Positions 9,521 through 18,348 of a stretch of DNA of 64,000 nt are shown piece by piece. The notes under the pieces were generated by a model. The model worked only from the letters and a program-made list of their open reading frames with translations, had not been told where the DNA came from and did not search any database. Positions within the stretch are counted from its first letter, which is position 1. Each line of letters opens with the position of its first letter. Position numbers and translations under genes: made by a program. The DNA comes from Bacteroidota bacterium (GTDB taxonomy: Bacteria > Bacteroidota > Bacteroidia > Bacteroidales > Prolixibacteraceae), in NCBI GenBank assembly GCA_023412195.1, contig JAEYNZ010000144.1, positions 1 through 64,000 of the forward strand, written 5' to 3'.

Positions 9521-9931
9521 TCAGGAAAAGATAGTAATAACCATTTTCCGGCTTCCACCATGATTCCGGAACTCGCAGAAATAGATGCCCTGCCATGTGC
9601 CCAGGTTCAACCTGTGGTTTGTAACCGGAATGGTGACTTCTGCACCAATCACTGATGATTTCAGATGACCAGGCATGTCGTCACTGCCTTCATAGGTATG
9701 GATATAAACCGGATCATCCTCCGGTATCATTTTATTCATGAACGATTCAAAATCGGTCCGGACAGAAGGATCTGCATTTTCATTGATTGTAATTCCTGCC
9801 GAGGTATGTTTTACAAGGATGTGAAGCAACCCTTTCTCCGGTAAGGGAGGCAAATGCTTTTCAACCAGGGAGGTGATTAAATGATAACCCCTCCTGAATG
9901 GTGGCAGATTTATTTCAAATTGTTGTATCAT
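9521..9931 (-). CDS. YjbQ/UPF0047 family protein
   Basis: A 136-residue protein of the UPF0047 (YjbQ) family, often annotated as secondary thiamine-phosphate synthase because homologues rescue thiamine mutants; the physiological role is not settled. The family core is clear: LVKHTSAGITINENADP near residue 46, then HTYEGSDDMPGHLKSS with metal-binding histidines and LGTWQGIYFCEFR near the end. It starts four bases after rarA stops and is almost surely cotranscribed with it. Confidence 0.9.
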   Translation of the reverse strand: MIQQFEINLPPFRRGYHLITSLVEKHLPPLPEKGLLHILVKHTSAGITINENADPSVRTDFESFMNKMIPEDDPVYIHTYEGSDDMPGHLKSSVIGAEVTIPVTNHRLNLGTWQGIYFCEFRNHGGSRKMVITIFS

Positions 9932-9935
9932 AATA

Positions 9936-11213
9936 TCATTTGTAACGTTTGCCCCACCAGGCTTGCAGCCGTTCCGATATCTTAAGTTCCGTCTGGTTCT
10001 TTCCCGGACGATAAAATCTCTGATTCAGTATTTCCTGAGGAAGGAAATCCTGCTCCACGAAGTTACCTTCATATGAGTGGGCATATTTATAATCCTTCCC
10101 GTAACCGATCTCCTTCATCAGTTTGGTGGGTGCATTTCTGATATGTAACGGAACGGGCAGGTTTCCTGTTTTTCTCACAAGCGCCAGGGCTTCATCAATT
10201 GCCGCATAGGCAGAATTGCTTTTTGGTGATGTTGCAAGATAAATTGTACATTCCGAAAGAACAATACGGGCTTCAGGATATCCAATCTGATGCACAGCAT
10301 CAAACGTGCTCTGAGCCAGCAGAAGTGCATTGGGATTGGCAAGACCCACATCTTCAACTGCAAGTATCAGTAACCGCCGGGCAATAAACTTCACATCCTC
10401 CCCTCCTTCAATCATTCTTGCCAGCCAGTATACGGCAGCATCGGGGTCGCTTCCCCTGACACTTTTAATGAATGCAGAAATGATGTCATAATGCATCTCA
10501 CCCTGTTTATCGTACATGGCAAGGTTTTTCTGCAGACAGGCAACCACTTTGTCGTCAGTAATTTCAACAACATCACCCGGTTCAGAAAGAACCACCAGCT
10601 CAAGTACATTCAGCAGTTTACGCGCATCTCCGCCTGAATAACGCAACAAGGCATGATGTTCTTTTATTGAAATGGTTTTCTCTTTAAGTTCAATGTCTTT
10701 TTTTATGGCAGTATCAGCAAGTTTCAGCAAATCGTCTTTGCTTAGCGGCTCCAGAATGTATACCTGGCATCGTGACAGCAATGGTGATATCACTTCGAAC
10801 GAAGGATTTTCTGTGGTGGCTCCGATAAGGGTAATGGTTCCTTCTTCAACTGCCCCTAATAATGAATCCTGCTGCGACTTGGAGAAGCGGTGAATTTCAT
10901 CTATAAACATTATAGGATTGGGCTTATTAAAGAATTGCTGTTTTTTTGCCTTTTCAATTACCTCACGTACATCCTTTACTCCTGAATTTACAGCACTAAG
11001 TATGTGAAAAGGCCTCTCAAGAGTATTAGCAATAATCTTTGCCAATGTGGTTTTTCCAACCCCCGGCGGACCCCAGAGGATCAATGAGGAAAGATTTCCC
11101 GACTCAATCATTCTGCGGAGTACAGCACTTTGCCCTACCAGATGCTCCTGTCCTATGTATTCATCCAGTTTTTTAGGCCTGAGACGTTCGGCCAAAGGTT
11201 GGTTCGACCCCAT
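9936..11213 (-). CDS. rarA: Replication-associated recombination protein A (AAA+ ATPase)
   Basis: RarA (MgsA) is a clamp-loader-related AAA+ ATPase acting at stalled replication forks. In its 425 residues one sees the N-terminal PLAERLRPKKLDEYIGQEHL, the Walker A GPPGVGKTT near residue 49, the Walker B MFIDEIHRFSKSQQD near residue 101, sensor 1 in IGATTENPSFE, and the C-terminal tetramerisation region (IGYPEARIVLSECTIYLA). The length is normal. It sits 38 bases after alkD and four before yjbQ, in a likely minus-strand run of genes that fits a DNA maintenance role. Confidence 0.96.
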   Translation of the reverse strand: MGSNQPLAERLRPKKLDEYIGQEHLVGQSAVLRRMIESGNLSSLILWGPPGVGKTTLAKIIANTLERPFHILSAVNSGVKDVREVIEKAKKQQFFNKPNPIMFIDEIHRFSKSQQDSLLGAVEEGTITLIGATTENPSFEVISPLLSRCQVYILEPLSKDDLLKLADTAIKKDIELKEKTISIKEHHALLRYSGGDARKLLNVLELVVLSEPGDVVEITDDKVVACLQKNLAMYDKQGEMHYDIISAFIKSVRGSDPDAAVYWLARMIEGGEDVKFIARRLLILAVEDVGLANPNALLLAQSTFDAVHQIGYPEARIVLSECTIYLATSPKSNSAYAAIDEALALVRKTGNLPVPLHIRNAPTKLMKEIGYGKDYKYAHSYEGNFVEQDFLPQEILNQRFYRPGKNQTELKISERLQAWWGKRYK

Positions 11214-11251
11214 ATATTCCTTTCTTTATCTTTATAATAGCTTATGCTGTT

Positions 11252-11986
11252 CTATGGTTCAAAGGTAAAATTAATTTTCTCTCTTTTCATTGCCTGCGCC
11301 TTCAACTCTGCAGGCATCTTTTCAATTGCATAGCGTAATGCGGTGCGGGGCATTATACTCTTTTTTTCCATCACATAATCGAAAATGATATCCTGATGTG
11401 CCTGGCTGGCAGCTTTCAGCATCCAGCCATATCCTTTCTGAACCATATCATCCCTGTCGGTTAAAAGTAAATCTGCGATTTCCAGAATATCGGCAGCAAA
11501 CATTCCTTTCCTTGCAGGTACTATTAATGATACTGCAGCACCCCGGCGAACCCACCTTTTTTCACTTTTGGTCCAGTTCTTCAGATCAGACAAAAAAGCA
11601 GGATACATCTCAATAAATTTACCAATCGTATGATTGCATAATGTATCACAGGATGCCCAATTCGACACATAATTTTCCAGCCAGTGTTTAAAGAACCTGA
11701 AATCATCAGGAGCATAACTTTTATGGAATTTATTTGACCATTCACAGGCAATAAAAGATTCTTCAATAAACCCGGATTTCCATAGTTCCTCACACAGATG
11801 AAAAATTTCATCCTTCCCTGAATGTTTCAGGATGATGAAATAATCTTTGGCTAATTTGCTTACAGAGGCTGTTTTAACGCCATAGGTTTTAACCTCTTCC
11901 TTAAAAAACCGTTTCCCGGATTCCCTCACTTTCTCATCAGCAAGATTCAAAAGGTCACATCTGATCTGATTGAGTGCTGGTTCCAT
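11252..11986 (-). CDS. AlkD-like DNA alkylation repair glycosylase
   Basis: A 244-residue all-helical HEAT-like protein of the AlkC/AlkD family, which removes 3-methyladenine and 7-methylguanine without base flipping. Residues matching the Bacillus cereus AlkD active site can be placed: the Trp and Asp four apart in NWASCDTLC, and the later Trp in GYGWMLK. This makes an active enzyme plausible. It lies between the flavoprotein gene (56 bases upstream) and rarA, consistent with a repair-oriented transcription unit. Confidence 0.88.
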   Translation of the reverse strand: MEPALNQIRCDLLNLADEKVRESGKRFFKEEVKTYGVKTASVSKLAKDYFIILKHSGKDEIFHLCEELWKSGFIEESFIACEWSNKFHKSYAPDDFRFFKHWLENYVSNWASCDTLCNHTIGKFIEMYPAFLSDLKNWTKSEKRWVRRGAAVSLIVPARKGMFAADILEIADLLLTDRDDMVQKGYGWMLKAASQAHQDIIFDYVMEKKSIMPRTALRYAIEKMPAELKAQAMKREKINFTFEP

Positions 11987-12042
11987 ATATATAAAAGATT
12001 TATAAGTTGTATAAATTATCAGCTATCGCAGGATTCATTCTT

Positions 12043-13344
12043 TCACTGCTCATTTTTGTCAGTAATTTGTCCTTTTACTGCTTCTGCGTGCTCAGGTTTA
12101 CTCGCGCAGGAATTTCCGGCAAGCCATCCTGTTGAATAGGCTATCTGAAGATTGTAGCCACCTGTTTCTGCATCAAGATCAATTACTTCTCCGGCAAAAT
12201 ACAGTCCTTTAACAAGTTTCGACTCCATGGTTTTGGGAGATATTTCCTTTGTTGAAATCCCGCCTGCCGTAATGATCGCCTCTTTAAATGTACGATGATC
12301 TGATACTTCAAAACGAAGATTCTTCAGCAGGTACCTGATTTGTTTCCGTTCAGCAGAGGACACCTGGTGACACATTTTTTCAGGATCGAGCTTCAGTTCC
12401 TCAATAAAAACAGGTACCATGGAAGCAGGAAGCCAACTCCTGAATATGTTTGACAGCTGCTTTTTACCATGTTCATTTAAATCGCGAAGCAGCCTGTTAT
12501 CCAGCTTTTGCTCATCAAGGGCAGGTTTAAGGTCGACAGTAAACTCAACTTTTTCATTTTTCTGAAGTGCTGCCACAGCAATTCGGCTTAATGTCAGAAT
12601 GATTGGCCCCGATAAGCCAAAGTGGGTAAAAATCATTTCCCCAAAAGCTTCTCCTGATTTTTTGCCGTTTATCCAGACAACAGCCTTTACATTTTTGAGA
12701 TTCAAACCCTGCAGTCGCTGCGCAAGATCACCTTTGGTTTCAAGAGGAACCAGGGCTGGTATTGGCTTTTCTATAGTATGCCCGGCTGATTTTGCCAGAT
12801 CATAACCATCACCGGTAGCCCCAGTTGCAGGATATGATTTCCCGCCGGTTGCAAGAATTACACTGGGTGCATAAAAAGCCATACCATTAGATTCCACTCC
12901 GGATATGGAATTATTTTCAATGATCAGTTTTTCCACCCGCTGTCCACACCTGATTTCAACCTTCTGTTCATGCACCCATTTGAGCAGCGCTTTCAGTACA
13001 TCCATCGATTTGTCGGAAGCAGGAAAGAACCGGCCTCCCCTTTCAAGAATTACTTCAACCCCATATTTTTGCAGCAGTTGGATGATGTCTTTGGAATAAA
13101 ATTTTGAAAAAGCATTACGCAAAAAGCGGCCATCAGGAAATACATGCCGTATAAATTCGCCAGGTGATGCATCATTGGTAATATTACAGCGACCTTTACC
13201 TGTTATTAAAAGCTTTCGCCCTTCAGAGCGCATTTTTTCAAGTATAAGAACACTGGCACCTGCTTCTGCTGCGCGACCGGCTGCCAGCAAGCCCGAGGGG
13301 CCTGCACCAATAACTATGACATCATAAGTCTTCATGCCGGACAA
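12043..13344 (-). CDS. HI0933/BaiN-like FAD-dependent oxidoreductase
   Basis: A 433-residue flavoprotein of the HI0933 (YhiN/BaiN-like) family. It has an N-terminal FAD-binding Rossmann motif, VIGAGPSGLLAAGRAAE, the family signature LLITGKGRCNITN near residue 47, a second dinucleotide-fold block ATGGKSYPATGATGDGY, and the C-terminal GLYFAGEVIDLDAETGGYNLQ that closes the FAD site. The physiological substrate of this widespread family is mostly unknown; one clostridial member reduces bile-acid intermediates. It is the first gene of the minus-strand group running to yjbQ and is divergent from murB. Confidence 0.88.
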   Translation of the reverse strand: MSGMKTYDVIVIGAGPSGLLAAGRAAEAGASVLILEKMRSEGRKLLITGKGRCNITNDASPGEFIRHVFPDGRFLRNAFSKFYSKDIIQLLQKYGVEVILERGGRFFPASDKSMDVLKALLKWVHEQKVEIRCGQRVEKLIIENNSISGVESNGMAFYAPSVILATGGKSYPATGATGDGYDLAKSAGHTIEKPIPALVPLETKGDLAQRLQGLNLKNVKAVVWINGKKSGEAFGEMIFTHFGLSGPIILTLSRIAVAALQKNEKVEFTVDLKPALDEQKLDNRLLRDLNEHGKKQLSNIFRSWLPASMVPVFIEELKLDPEKMCHQVSSAERKQIRYLLKNLRFEVSDHRTFKEAIITAGGISTKEISPKTMESKLVKGLYFAGEVIDLDAETGGYNLQIAYSTGWLAGNSCASKPEHAEAVKGQITDKNEQ

Positions 13345-13425
13345 AGTTACATTTTAAGGATGATTTAGGAAACAGTCAAAATTAATCAGAGGCATCCCGG
13401 AAGCCTAATTTTTTCTTTTATCTGT

Positions 13426-13433
13426 TACCTTTG
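13426..13433 (+). promoter_or_regulatory. Candidate -7 box for murB
   Basis: TACCTTTG fits TAnnTTTG and stands about 17 bases before the murB ATG, implying a very short leader. A T-rich stretch lies upstream but no clear -33 TTTG. Confidence 0.5.
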
Positions 13434-13449
13434 CGGAAAATCAATTTCA

Positions 13450-14469
13450 ATGATCCGTTTTTTTGAGAATTACAGTTTAAAATCTTACAATACCTTTGGA
13501 GTAGATGCTGACTGCCGTTACTTTTTTGAATTTACTGAACCCGAAGATCTTGATATATTCGTTCAGTCCAATGAATCATGGAAGGAACTGCCTTTGCTCA
13601 TTCTTGGTGGCGGAAGCAATACCTTGTTCACTAAAGATTTTGACGGTTTGATATTGCATCCGAACGTGCCTGGAATTGTAAGGGTAAAGGAAGACCGGCA
13701 AAATGTATGGTACGAAGTTGGAGCAGGTGAGGTATGGGATGATTTCGTGAGATTTGCTGTTGACGCTCAGTTGGGAGGCATTGAAAATCTTTCCATTATA
13801 CCAGGGCTTACTGGTGCTGCACCTGTGCAAAATATTGGAGCATATGGCCAGGAGGTAAGTGAAACCATTGTGCTTGTAAAGGGATATGATCTGCAGAAAA
13901 AAATGGCTGTGGAATTTCCGGCTGATGCATGCGGATTTAGTTACCGCGACAGCCTGTTTAAATGGGAATTAAAGAATAAATTCATCATTACTTCTGTAGT
14001 TTTCAAATTGGATAAATTCCCGGCTTTCAACCTTAAGTATGGCCAGGTAGAGGAAAAAGTAACTGCTTTAGGGGAGGTGAACCTTCATAATATCAGGAAA
14101 GCTGTTATAGAAATCAGGTCTTTAAAATTGCCTGATGTTAAAATGATGGGGAATGCAGGCAGTTTTTTTAAAAACCCTGTTGCTGATAAAGATATTGTAA
14201 CCAAAATTCTGCAGGTTTATCCCGATGCACCGGTCTATCCTGTTGATGATGAAAAAACTAAACTTGCGGCAGGATGGCTAATTGAAAAAACAGGACTTAA
14301 AGGTTACCGTTCAGGTAATGTGGGGGTGCATGAAAAACAGTCACTTGTACTGGTCAACTATGGAGACGCAACAGGAAGTGAGATATACGAATTCTCTGAA
14401 ATGGTTAAACAGGAAGTACTGAAAAAGTTTAACGTTGAACTGGAACGGGAGGTTAATGTAATCAGGTGA
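13450..14469 (+). CDS. murB: UDP-N-acetylenolpyruvoylglucosamine reductase MurB
   Basis: MurB reduces UDP-GlcNAc-enolpyruvate to UDP-MurNAc with NADPH and FAD in the cytosol, the second committed step of peptidoglycan synthesis. At 339 residues it is the type I (E. coli-like) form. The FAD_binding_4 signature GGGSNTLF (near residue 53), IPGLTGAAPVQNIGAYG (near 117), the catalytic serine in AGSFFKNP, and the catalytic glutamate in GVHEKQSLVL are all present. It is followed 57 bases later by the convergent mltG, another cell-wall gene. Confidence 0.96.
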   Translation: MIRFFENYSLKSYNTFGVDADCRYFFEFTEPEDLDIFVQSNESWKELPLLILGGGSNTLFTKDFDGLILHPNVPGIVRVKEDRQNVWYEVGAGEVWDDFVRFAVDAQLGGIENLSIIPGLTGAAPVQNIGAYGQEVSETIVLVKGYDLQKKMAVEFPADACGFSYRDSLFKWELKNKFIITSVVFKLDKFPAFNLKYGQVEEKVTALGEVNLHNIRKAVIEIRSLKLPDVKMMGNAGSFFKNPVADKDIVTKILQVYPDAPVYPVDDEKTKLAAGWLIEKTGLKGYRSGNVGVHEKQSLVLVNYGDATGSEIYEFSEMVKQEVLKKFNVELEREVNVIR

Positions 14470-14526
14470 TTTCAAAAGTTCCGTTGTATTATCCGGGTGA
14501 AACGAATCCTGGCAGCAATATTTTTT

Positions 14527-15588
14527 TTATTTATAAATTTGCATCTTATCTAGTGCAGCGCGGTACCTGCTTGCATTTCGGTTATGTTCGGCAAGGGTTC
14601 TGGCAAAATTATGGTATCCTGAGAAATCTTCTTTTGCAGCCATATACAGGTAATTGTGTTTTTCATAGTTCAGTACAGCATCAATAGCCGATACTTCAGG
14701 GAAATTCACCGGCCCCGGAGGAAGTCCTGCATTCTTGTATGTATTATAGGGAGAATCAACTTCAAGATGAATATGCAGAATCCGTCGTAAGGAAAAATCA
14801 CCTACTGCATACTTGACTGTCGGATCGGCCTGCAATGGCATACCCATCTGCAACCTGTTGATATACAATCCTGCTACCTTTCCAAGTTCATCACTTTTAG
14901 CTGTTTCTTCCTGTACAATAGAGGCAAGGGTAATTACTTCCACGGGAGAGAGACCAATTTCTTCCGCCTTTTTCAACCTGGTTTCATTCCAGAACCTGTC
15001 ATACTCCTTTTTCATTCTGGCAGCAAAGTCATTTGCAGAGGTTGTCCAGAAAAACTGATAGGTATTTGGGATGAACATAGCTCTAAATGTTTCAGGTGTA
15101 AAACCATACTTCGCAATTAATTCCTCATTGCTGAAAAGTTGCAGAATTGAAAGGGAATCTGTTTGGAGGTAGCGGCTTACTTTGCCTGCCAGATCTTCAT
15201 TAAAACGCGCATTGTTGAAAGTTACATTTACCGGATCCTGATCACCCGCCCTTAGTTTGTTGACGATCTGATTGGTATTCATTCCTTTTCTTAGCAGGTA
15301 ACGCCCCGGTTTAACAGTCTCCTGGTAACTTTTCTTCTTCGATACCCAATGGAAAGCCTTGTAATTGTTTAGAATATCATATGCCTGAAGTGAATCGACC
15401 ACCTGATTGTATGTTGCCCCTTCGGGTATAATAAAAACTCGTTCAGTTTTTACATTTTCATTGAAAACATACATATAAAGCTGATAACCTCTCAGTCCGG
15501 CTAATATAAAAGCAACGGCAAAAAAAATGATGATAAACTTTCCCACCTTTGGAAATGTCATAAGCCTGCTTTTTCTTTCTATCGCCAT
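14527..15588 (-). CDS. mltG: Endolytic murein transglycosylase MltG
   Basis: MltG cuts nascent glycan strands at the inner membrane and helps set their length. The 353-residue protein has a short cytosolic N-terminus, one membrane segment (about residues 15-35, KFIIIFFAVAFILAGLRGY), a LysM-like stretch (FIIPEGATYNQVVDSL), and the YceG catalytic domain with the active glutamate in TLASIVQEETAK and the C-terminal GLPPGPVNFPEVSAIDAVL signature. The length is typical. Confidence 0.94.
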   Translation of the reverse strand: MAIERKSRLMTFPKVGKFIIIFFAVAFILAGLRGYQLYMYVFNENVKTERVFIIPEGATYNQVVDSLQAYDILNNYKAFHWVSKKKSYQETVKPGRYLLRKGMNTNQIVNKLRAGDQDPVNVTFNNARFNEDLAGKVSRYLQTDSLSILQLFSNEELIAKYGFTPETFRAMFIPNTYQFFWTTSANDFAARMKKEYDRFWNETRLKKAEEIGLSPVEVITLASIVQEETAKSDELGKVAGLYINRLQMGMPLQADPTVKYAVGDFSLRRILHIHLEVDSPYNTYKNAGLPPGPVNFPEVSAIDAVLNYEKHNYLYMAAKEDFSGYHNFARTLAEHNRNASRYRAALDKMQIYK

Positions 15589-15827
15589 AAAGTTTGAATT
15601 ACATTATAAAACCCAAAGATAAAAACAAAATCGCTGTTTATGATTTCTTCAATTTTCACTGTCAAGGAATGTTCAAATTTTACACCATCTTTTCTTCGGG
15701 ATTAGCTTCATAAGGTATTTTATAAAATGAATCACTGCTGATCGTGAATATCGTTTTCAGCCGGATTATGCTTCCTGAATTGAAGCAATTCGTTAAATTC
15801 GCCCGTTGAATATAAAATTTTGAATCA

Positions 15828-17027
15828 ATGCAGTATGTAAATCTTTCTGAAAACATTTACTTTTTAGGTTACAATGATCGCCGGACCAATTTATTTGAAA
15901 ACATATGGCCTATTCCACATGGTATATCATACAACTCTTACCTGGTTGTGGATGAAAAAATTGCCCTGATCGATACGGTGGAACGGTCCTTTATAGATGA
16001 ATACCTTGAAAGCATTGAGGAGATCATTGGCAGCCGGAAGATAGATTACCTGGTTATTAACCACATGGAACCAGATCATTCTGGCGCACTGAAGGCAGTT
16101 ATTCAGAAATACCCTGATATTATTCTTGTAGGAAACAAGAAGACCTTTTCATTTGTGGAAAGCTTTTATAAAGAACCCGAAAATATACTGCTGGTGCATG
16201 ATGATTCCATCCTTGAACTGGGAATGCACAGGCTACAATTTCAAACAATACCTATGGTGCACTGGCCGGAAACAATGGTTACCTATGAGGAAACCAATAA
16301 AATTCTGTTTTCAGGCGATGCATTCGGCAGCTATGGAACACTGGATGGCGGAATATTCGACGATGAAATTAACCTTGATTTTTATGAGGTTGAAGTAATG
16401 CGATATTTCACCAACATAGTGGGGAAATACTGCCCTCATACACAAAGGGCTATCAAAAAACTGGCTCCTCTCGACATTAAAATGATTGCAGCAACCCATG
16501 GCCCCATATGGAGGAGCGACCTGAACTGGGTGCTCACCCGCTACAACAAGTGGAGTTCCTATGATCTGGACCCCGGTGTGGTAATAGTGTATGGGTCGAT
16601 GTACGGGAATACCCAGAAGATGGCTGAAGTAGTTGCCCGCCGGCTGGCTGAAAGGGGAATCAAACACATCAGGGTATATGACGCTTCAAAAACGCATGCA
16701 TCCTATATAATCAATGATATTTTCAAATACAAAGGATTTATAGTAGGCAGTCCTGCTTACAACAACTCCATGTTTCCAAATGTGGAAATCCTTATATCAA
16801 CCATTGAGCACATGGCACCAAAGGATCATTACCTGGGCGTGTTCGGCAATTTTCTCTGGAATGGAGGCGGCGTAAAAAACCTGATGGCCTTTGCAGAAAG
16901 AATTAAGTGGGAACTTGTATATAATCCTGTTGAAGAAAAAGGCGCACTGAAAAAAGACAATAAGGAACAGCTGATCCATTTAGCAGATGCCATGGCTGAT
17001 AAACTGCTGGTCGTAAAACAGGATTGA
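15828..17027 (+). CDS. Flavodiiron protein (FprA-type A-type flavoprotein)
   Basis: A 399-residue class A flavodiiron protein reducing O2 and/or NO to protect anaerobic metabolism. The N-terminal metallo-beta-lactamase-like half has the diiron ligands HMEPDHSG near residue 84, FSGDAFGSYG and the later THGPIWR. The C-terminal flavodoxin half begins at VVIVYGSMYGNTQKMAE near residue 248, binding FMN, with the SPAYNNSMFP and GNFLWNGGGV loops. No rubredoxin domain is fused. It is monocistronic by layout; its presence suggests an anaerobe or microaerophile that meets oxygen. Confidence 0.95.
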   Translation: MQYVNLSENIYFLGYNDRRTNLFENIWPIPHGISYNSYLVVDEKIALIDTVERSFIDEYLESIEEIIGSRKIDYLVINHMEPDHSGALKAVIQKYPDIILVGNKKTFSFVESFYKEPENILLVHDDSILELGMHRLQFQTIPMVHWPETMVTYEETNKILFSGDAFGSYGTLDGGIFDDEINLDFYEVEVMRYFTNIVGKYCPHTQRAIKKLAPLDIKMIAATHGPIWRSDLNWVLTRYNKWSSYDLDPGVVIVYGSMYGNTQKMAEVVARRLAERGIKHIRVYDASKTHASYIINDIFKYKGFIVGSPAYNNSMFPNVEILISTIEHMAPKDHYLGVFGNFLWNGGGVKNLMAFAERIKWELVYNPVEEKGALKKDNKEQLIHLADAMADKLLVVKQD

Positions 17028-17525
17028 TCTGTTGTAAACAGGATGCCGGACAACTCATTTCTTTCTTCTAACCGGGATTTATTGCCAGAATGGTTTAATC
17101 GGCTGACTGTATGTGCCTGAATCATTAACAACATTTTGTTATAAAATTACCGGAGTCCATCATACATACTGCTTCAGGCTGATCAATATTATATTGGCCG
17201 GGATCTTTGCCCTTGATTATTATCAATGATTTAATTCAGATTCCCTGAACTCTTCTACCAATGAGGATTCAGCTTTTTATAAAAGTCATACCGAAGACAT
17301 ACCAAAGCTATACCAAAGATAGTCACAATCGAACCAGGTACCTGTTTGGTATTATGTTTTAGGATTGGTGACAGAAATCCGGCTGGGCGAAATAAAATGA
17401 AGAGTAAGACACATAATGGAAATTTGAAAAGGATATTTTACCAGTAAATCCCAACAATATGAATAAATAGGTGCATCCTTTTCATTTCAACATTGCCAGA
17501 TGCATAAATTTCTAAAGCAAATGAT
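17028..17525. other. Non-coding gap between flavodiiron gene and yaaA
   Basis: About 500 bases without a credible gene. It contains the 11-bp triple repeat at 17287-17319, followed at about 17340-17352 by GTTTGGTAT, an inverted copy of the repeat core. I see no clear terminator hairpin after the flavodiiron gene. Confidence 0.6.
17287..17319 (+). repeat. Three tandem 11-bp repeats
   Basis: CATACCGAAGA, CATACCAAAGC and TATACCAAAGA lie head to tail, differing by one to three bases from one another. They could be a small operator array or chance; no function is evident. Confidence 0.6.
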
Positions 17526-18293
17526 TTACCCCCTGCTGAAGACAGGATTTCCAGGCCTTGAAAGCCGTGGGTTATATTGATATCCATCCATATCAAAAGC
17601 CTGCAGGTCTGTTGAATCATCAATTTCGTTTTCAAGGATGAATCTTGTCATCAATCCCCGTGCTTTTTTGAGAAATATTGAGATCACCTTATATTCGTCG
17701 TCTTTCATCTCCTTAAAGGAAGGTGTAATAATTTCTGCATCCAGCTTTTTTTGGTCAATGACTTTAAAATACTCATTTGAAGCCAGGTTTACCAGGATTC
17801 GGCTGCCCGATTCTTCAATGGCTTCCTGTATCTTACCGGTTACCTTTTTACTCCAGAAGGCATATAAATCCTTTGCTCTTCCGGCTCCAAACCGGGTGCC
17901 CATTTCCAGCCTGTAAGGCTGAATCAGATCAAGCGGCCTGAGCACTCCATAGAGACCTGAGATAATTCTTAATTTTTCCTGCGACATGATCAGTTTCTTC
18001 TCAGTCAGGGAAGAAGCTTTTAATCCGGCATATACATCCCCGTTAAATGCAAGTACTGCCTGCTTTGCATTTTCAGGAGTAAATGGGAGATGCCACATCT
18101 GGTAGCGCTGATGATTCAAATTGGCAAGTGAAGCAGAGATATCCATCAATTCTGCTAGTTTTCGCGGCTTCAGTTTACTTAGCTTTTCAGCAAGTTTCGC
18201 CGAATCATCCAGAAAATCAGGAATGGTAAATTCATCAATTTTTGGCGGCGATTTAAAGTCAAGTGTTTTGGCAGGTGAAATAACAGTCAGCAT
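17526..18293 (-). CDS. yaaA: Peroxide stress protein YaaA (DUF328)
   Basis: A 255-residue cytosolic member of the YaaA family. In E. coli it is induced by hydrogen peroxide and limits intracellular free iron and DNA damage; it binds DNA. Family hallmarks are the start MLTVISPAKTLDF, the central ISGLYGVLRPLDLIQPYRLEMG near residue 110, and NLASNEYFKVID further on. Length is normal. Its neighbour upstream on the same strand is the multihaem lipoprotein, 55 bases away. Confidence 0.93.
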   Translation of the reverse strand: MLTVISPAKTLDFKSPPKIDEFTIPDFLDDSAKLAEKLSKLKPRKLAELMDISASLANLNHQRYQMWHLPFTPENAKQAVLAFNGDVYAGLKASSLTEKKLIMSQEKLRIISGLYGVLRPLDLIQPYRLEMGTRFGAGRAKDLYAFWSKKVTGKIQEAIEESGSRILVNLASNEYFKVIDQKKLDAEIITPSFKEMKDDEYKVISIFLKKARGLMTRFILENEIDDSTDLQAFDMDGYQYNPRLSRPGNPVFSRG

Positions 18294-18348
18294 ATTACTT
18301 TTTATTTGTTGTAACCAGTTTTCAAGGTAAAATGTTTATCCGTTAATT

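Noticed and set aside
17287..17319. CRISPR-like array
   Set aside because: Units are 11 bp with no spacers and no cas genes nearby.
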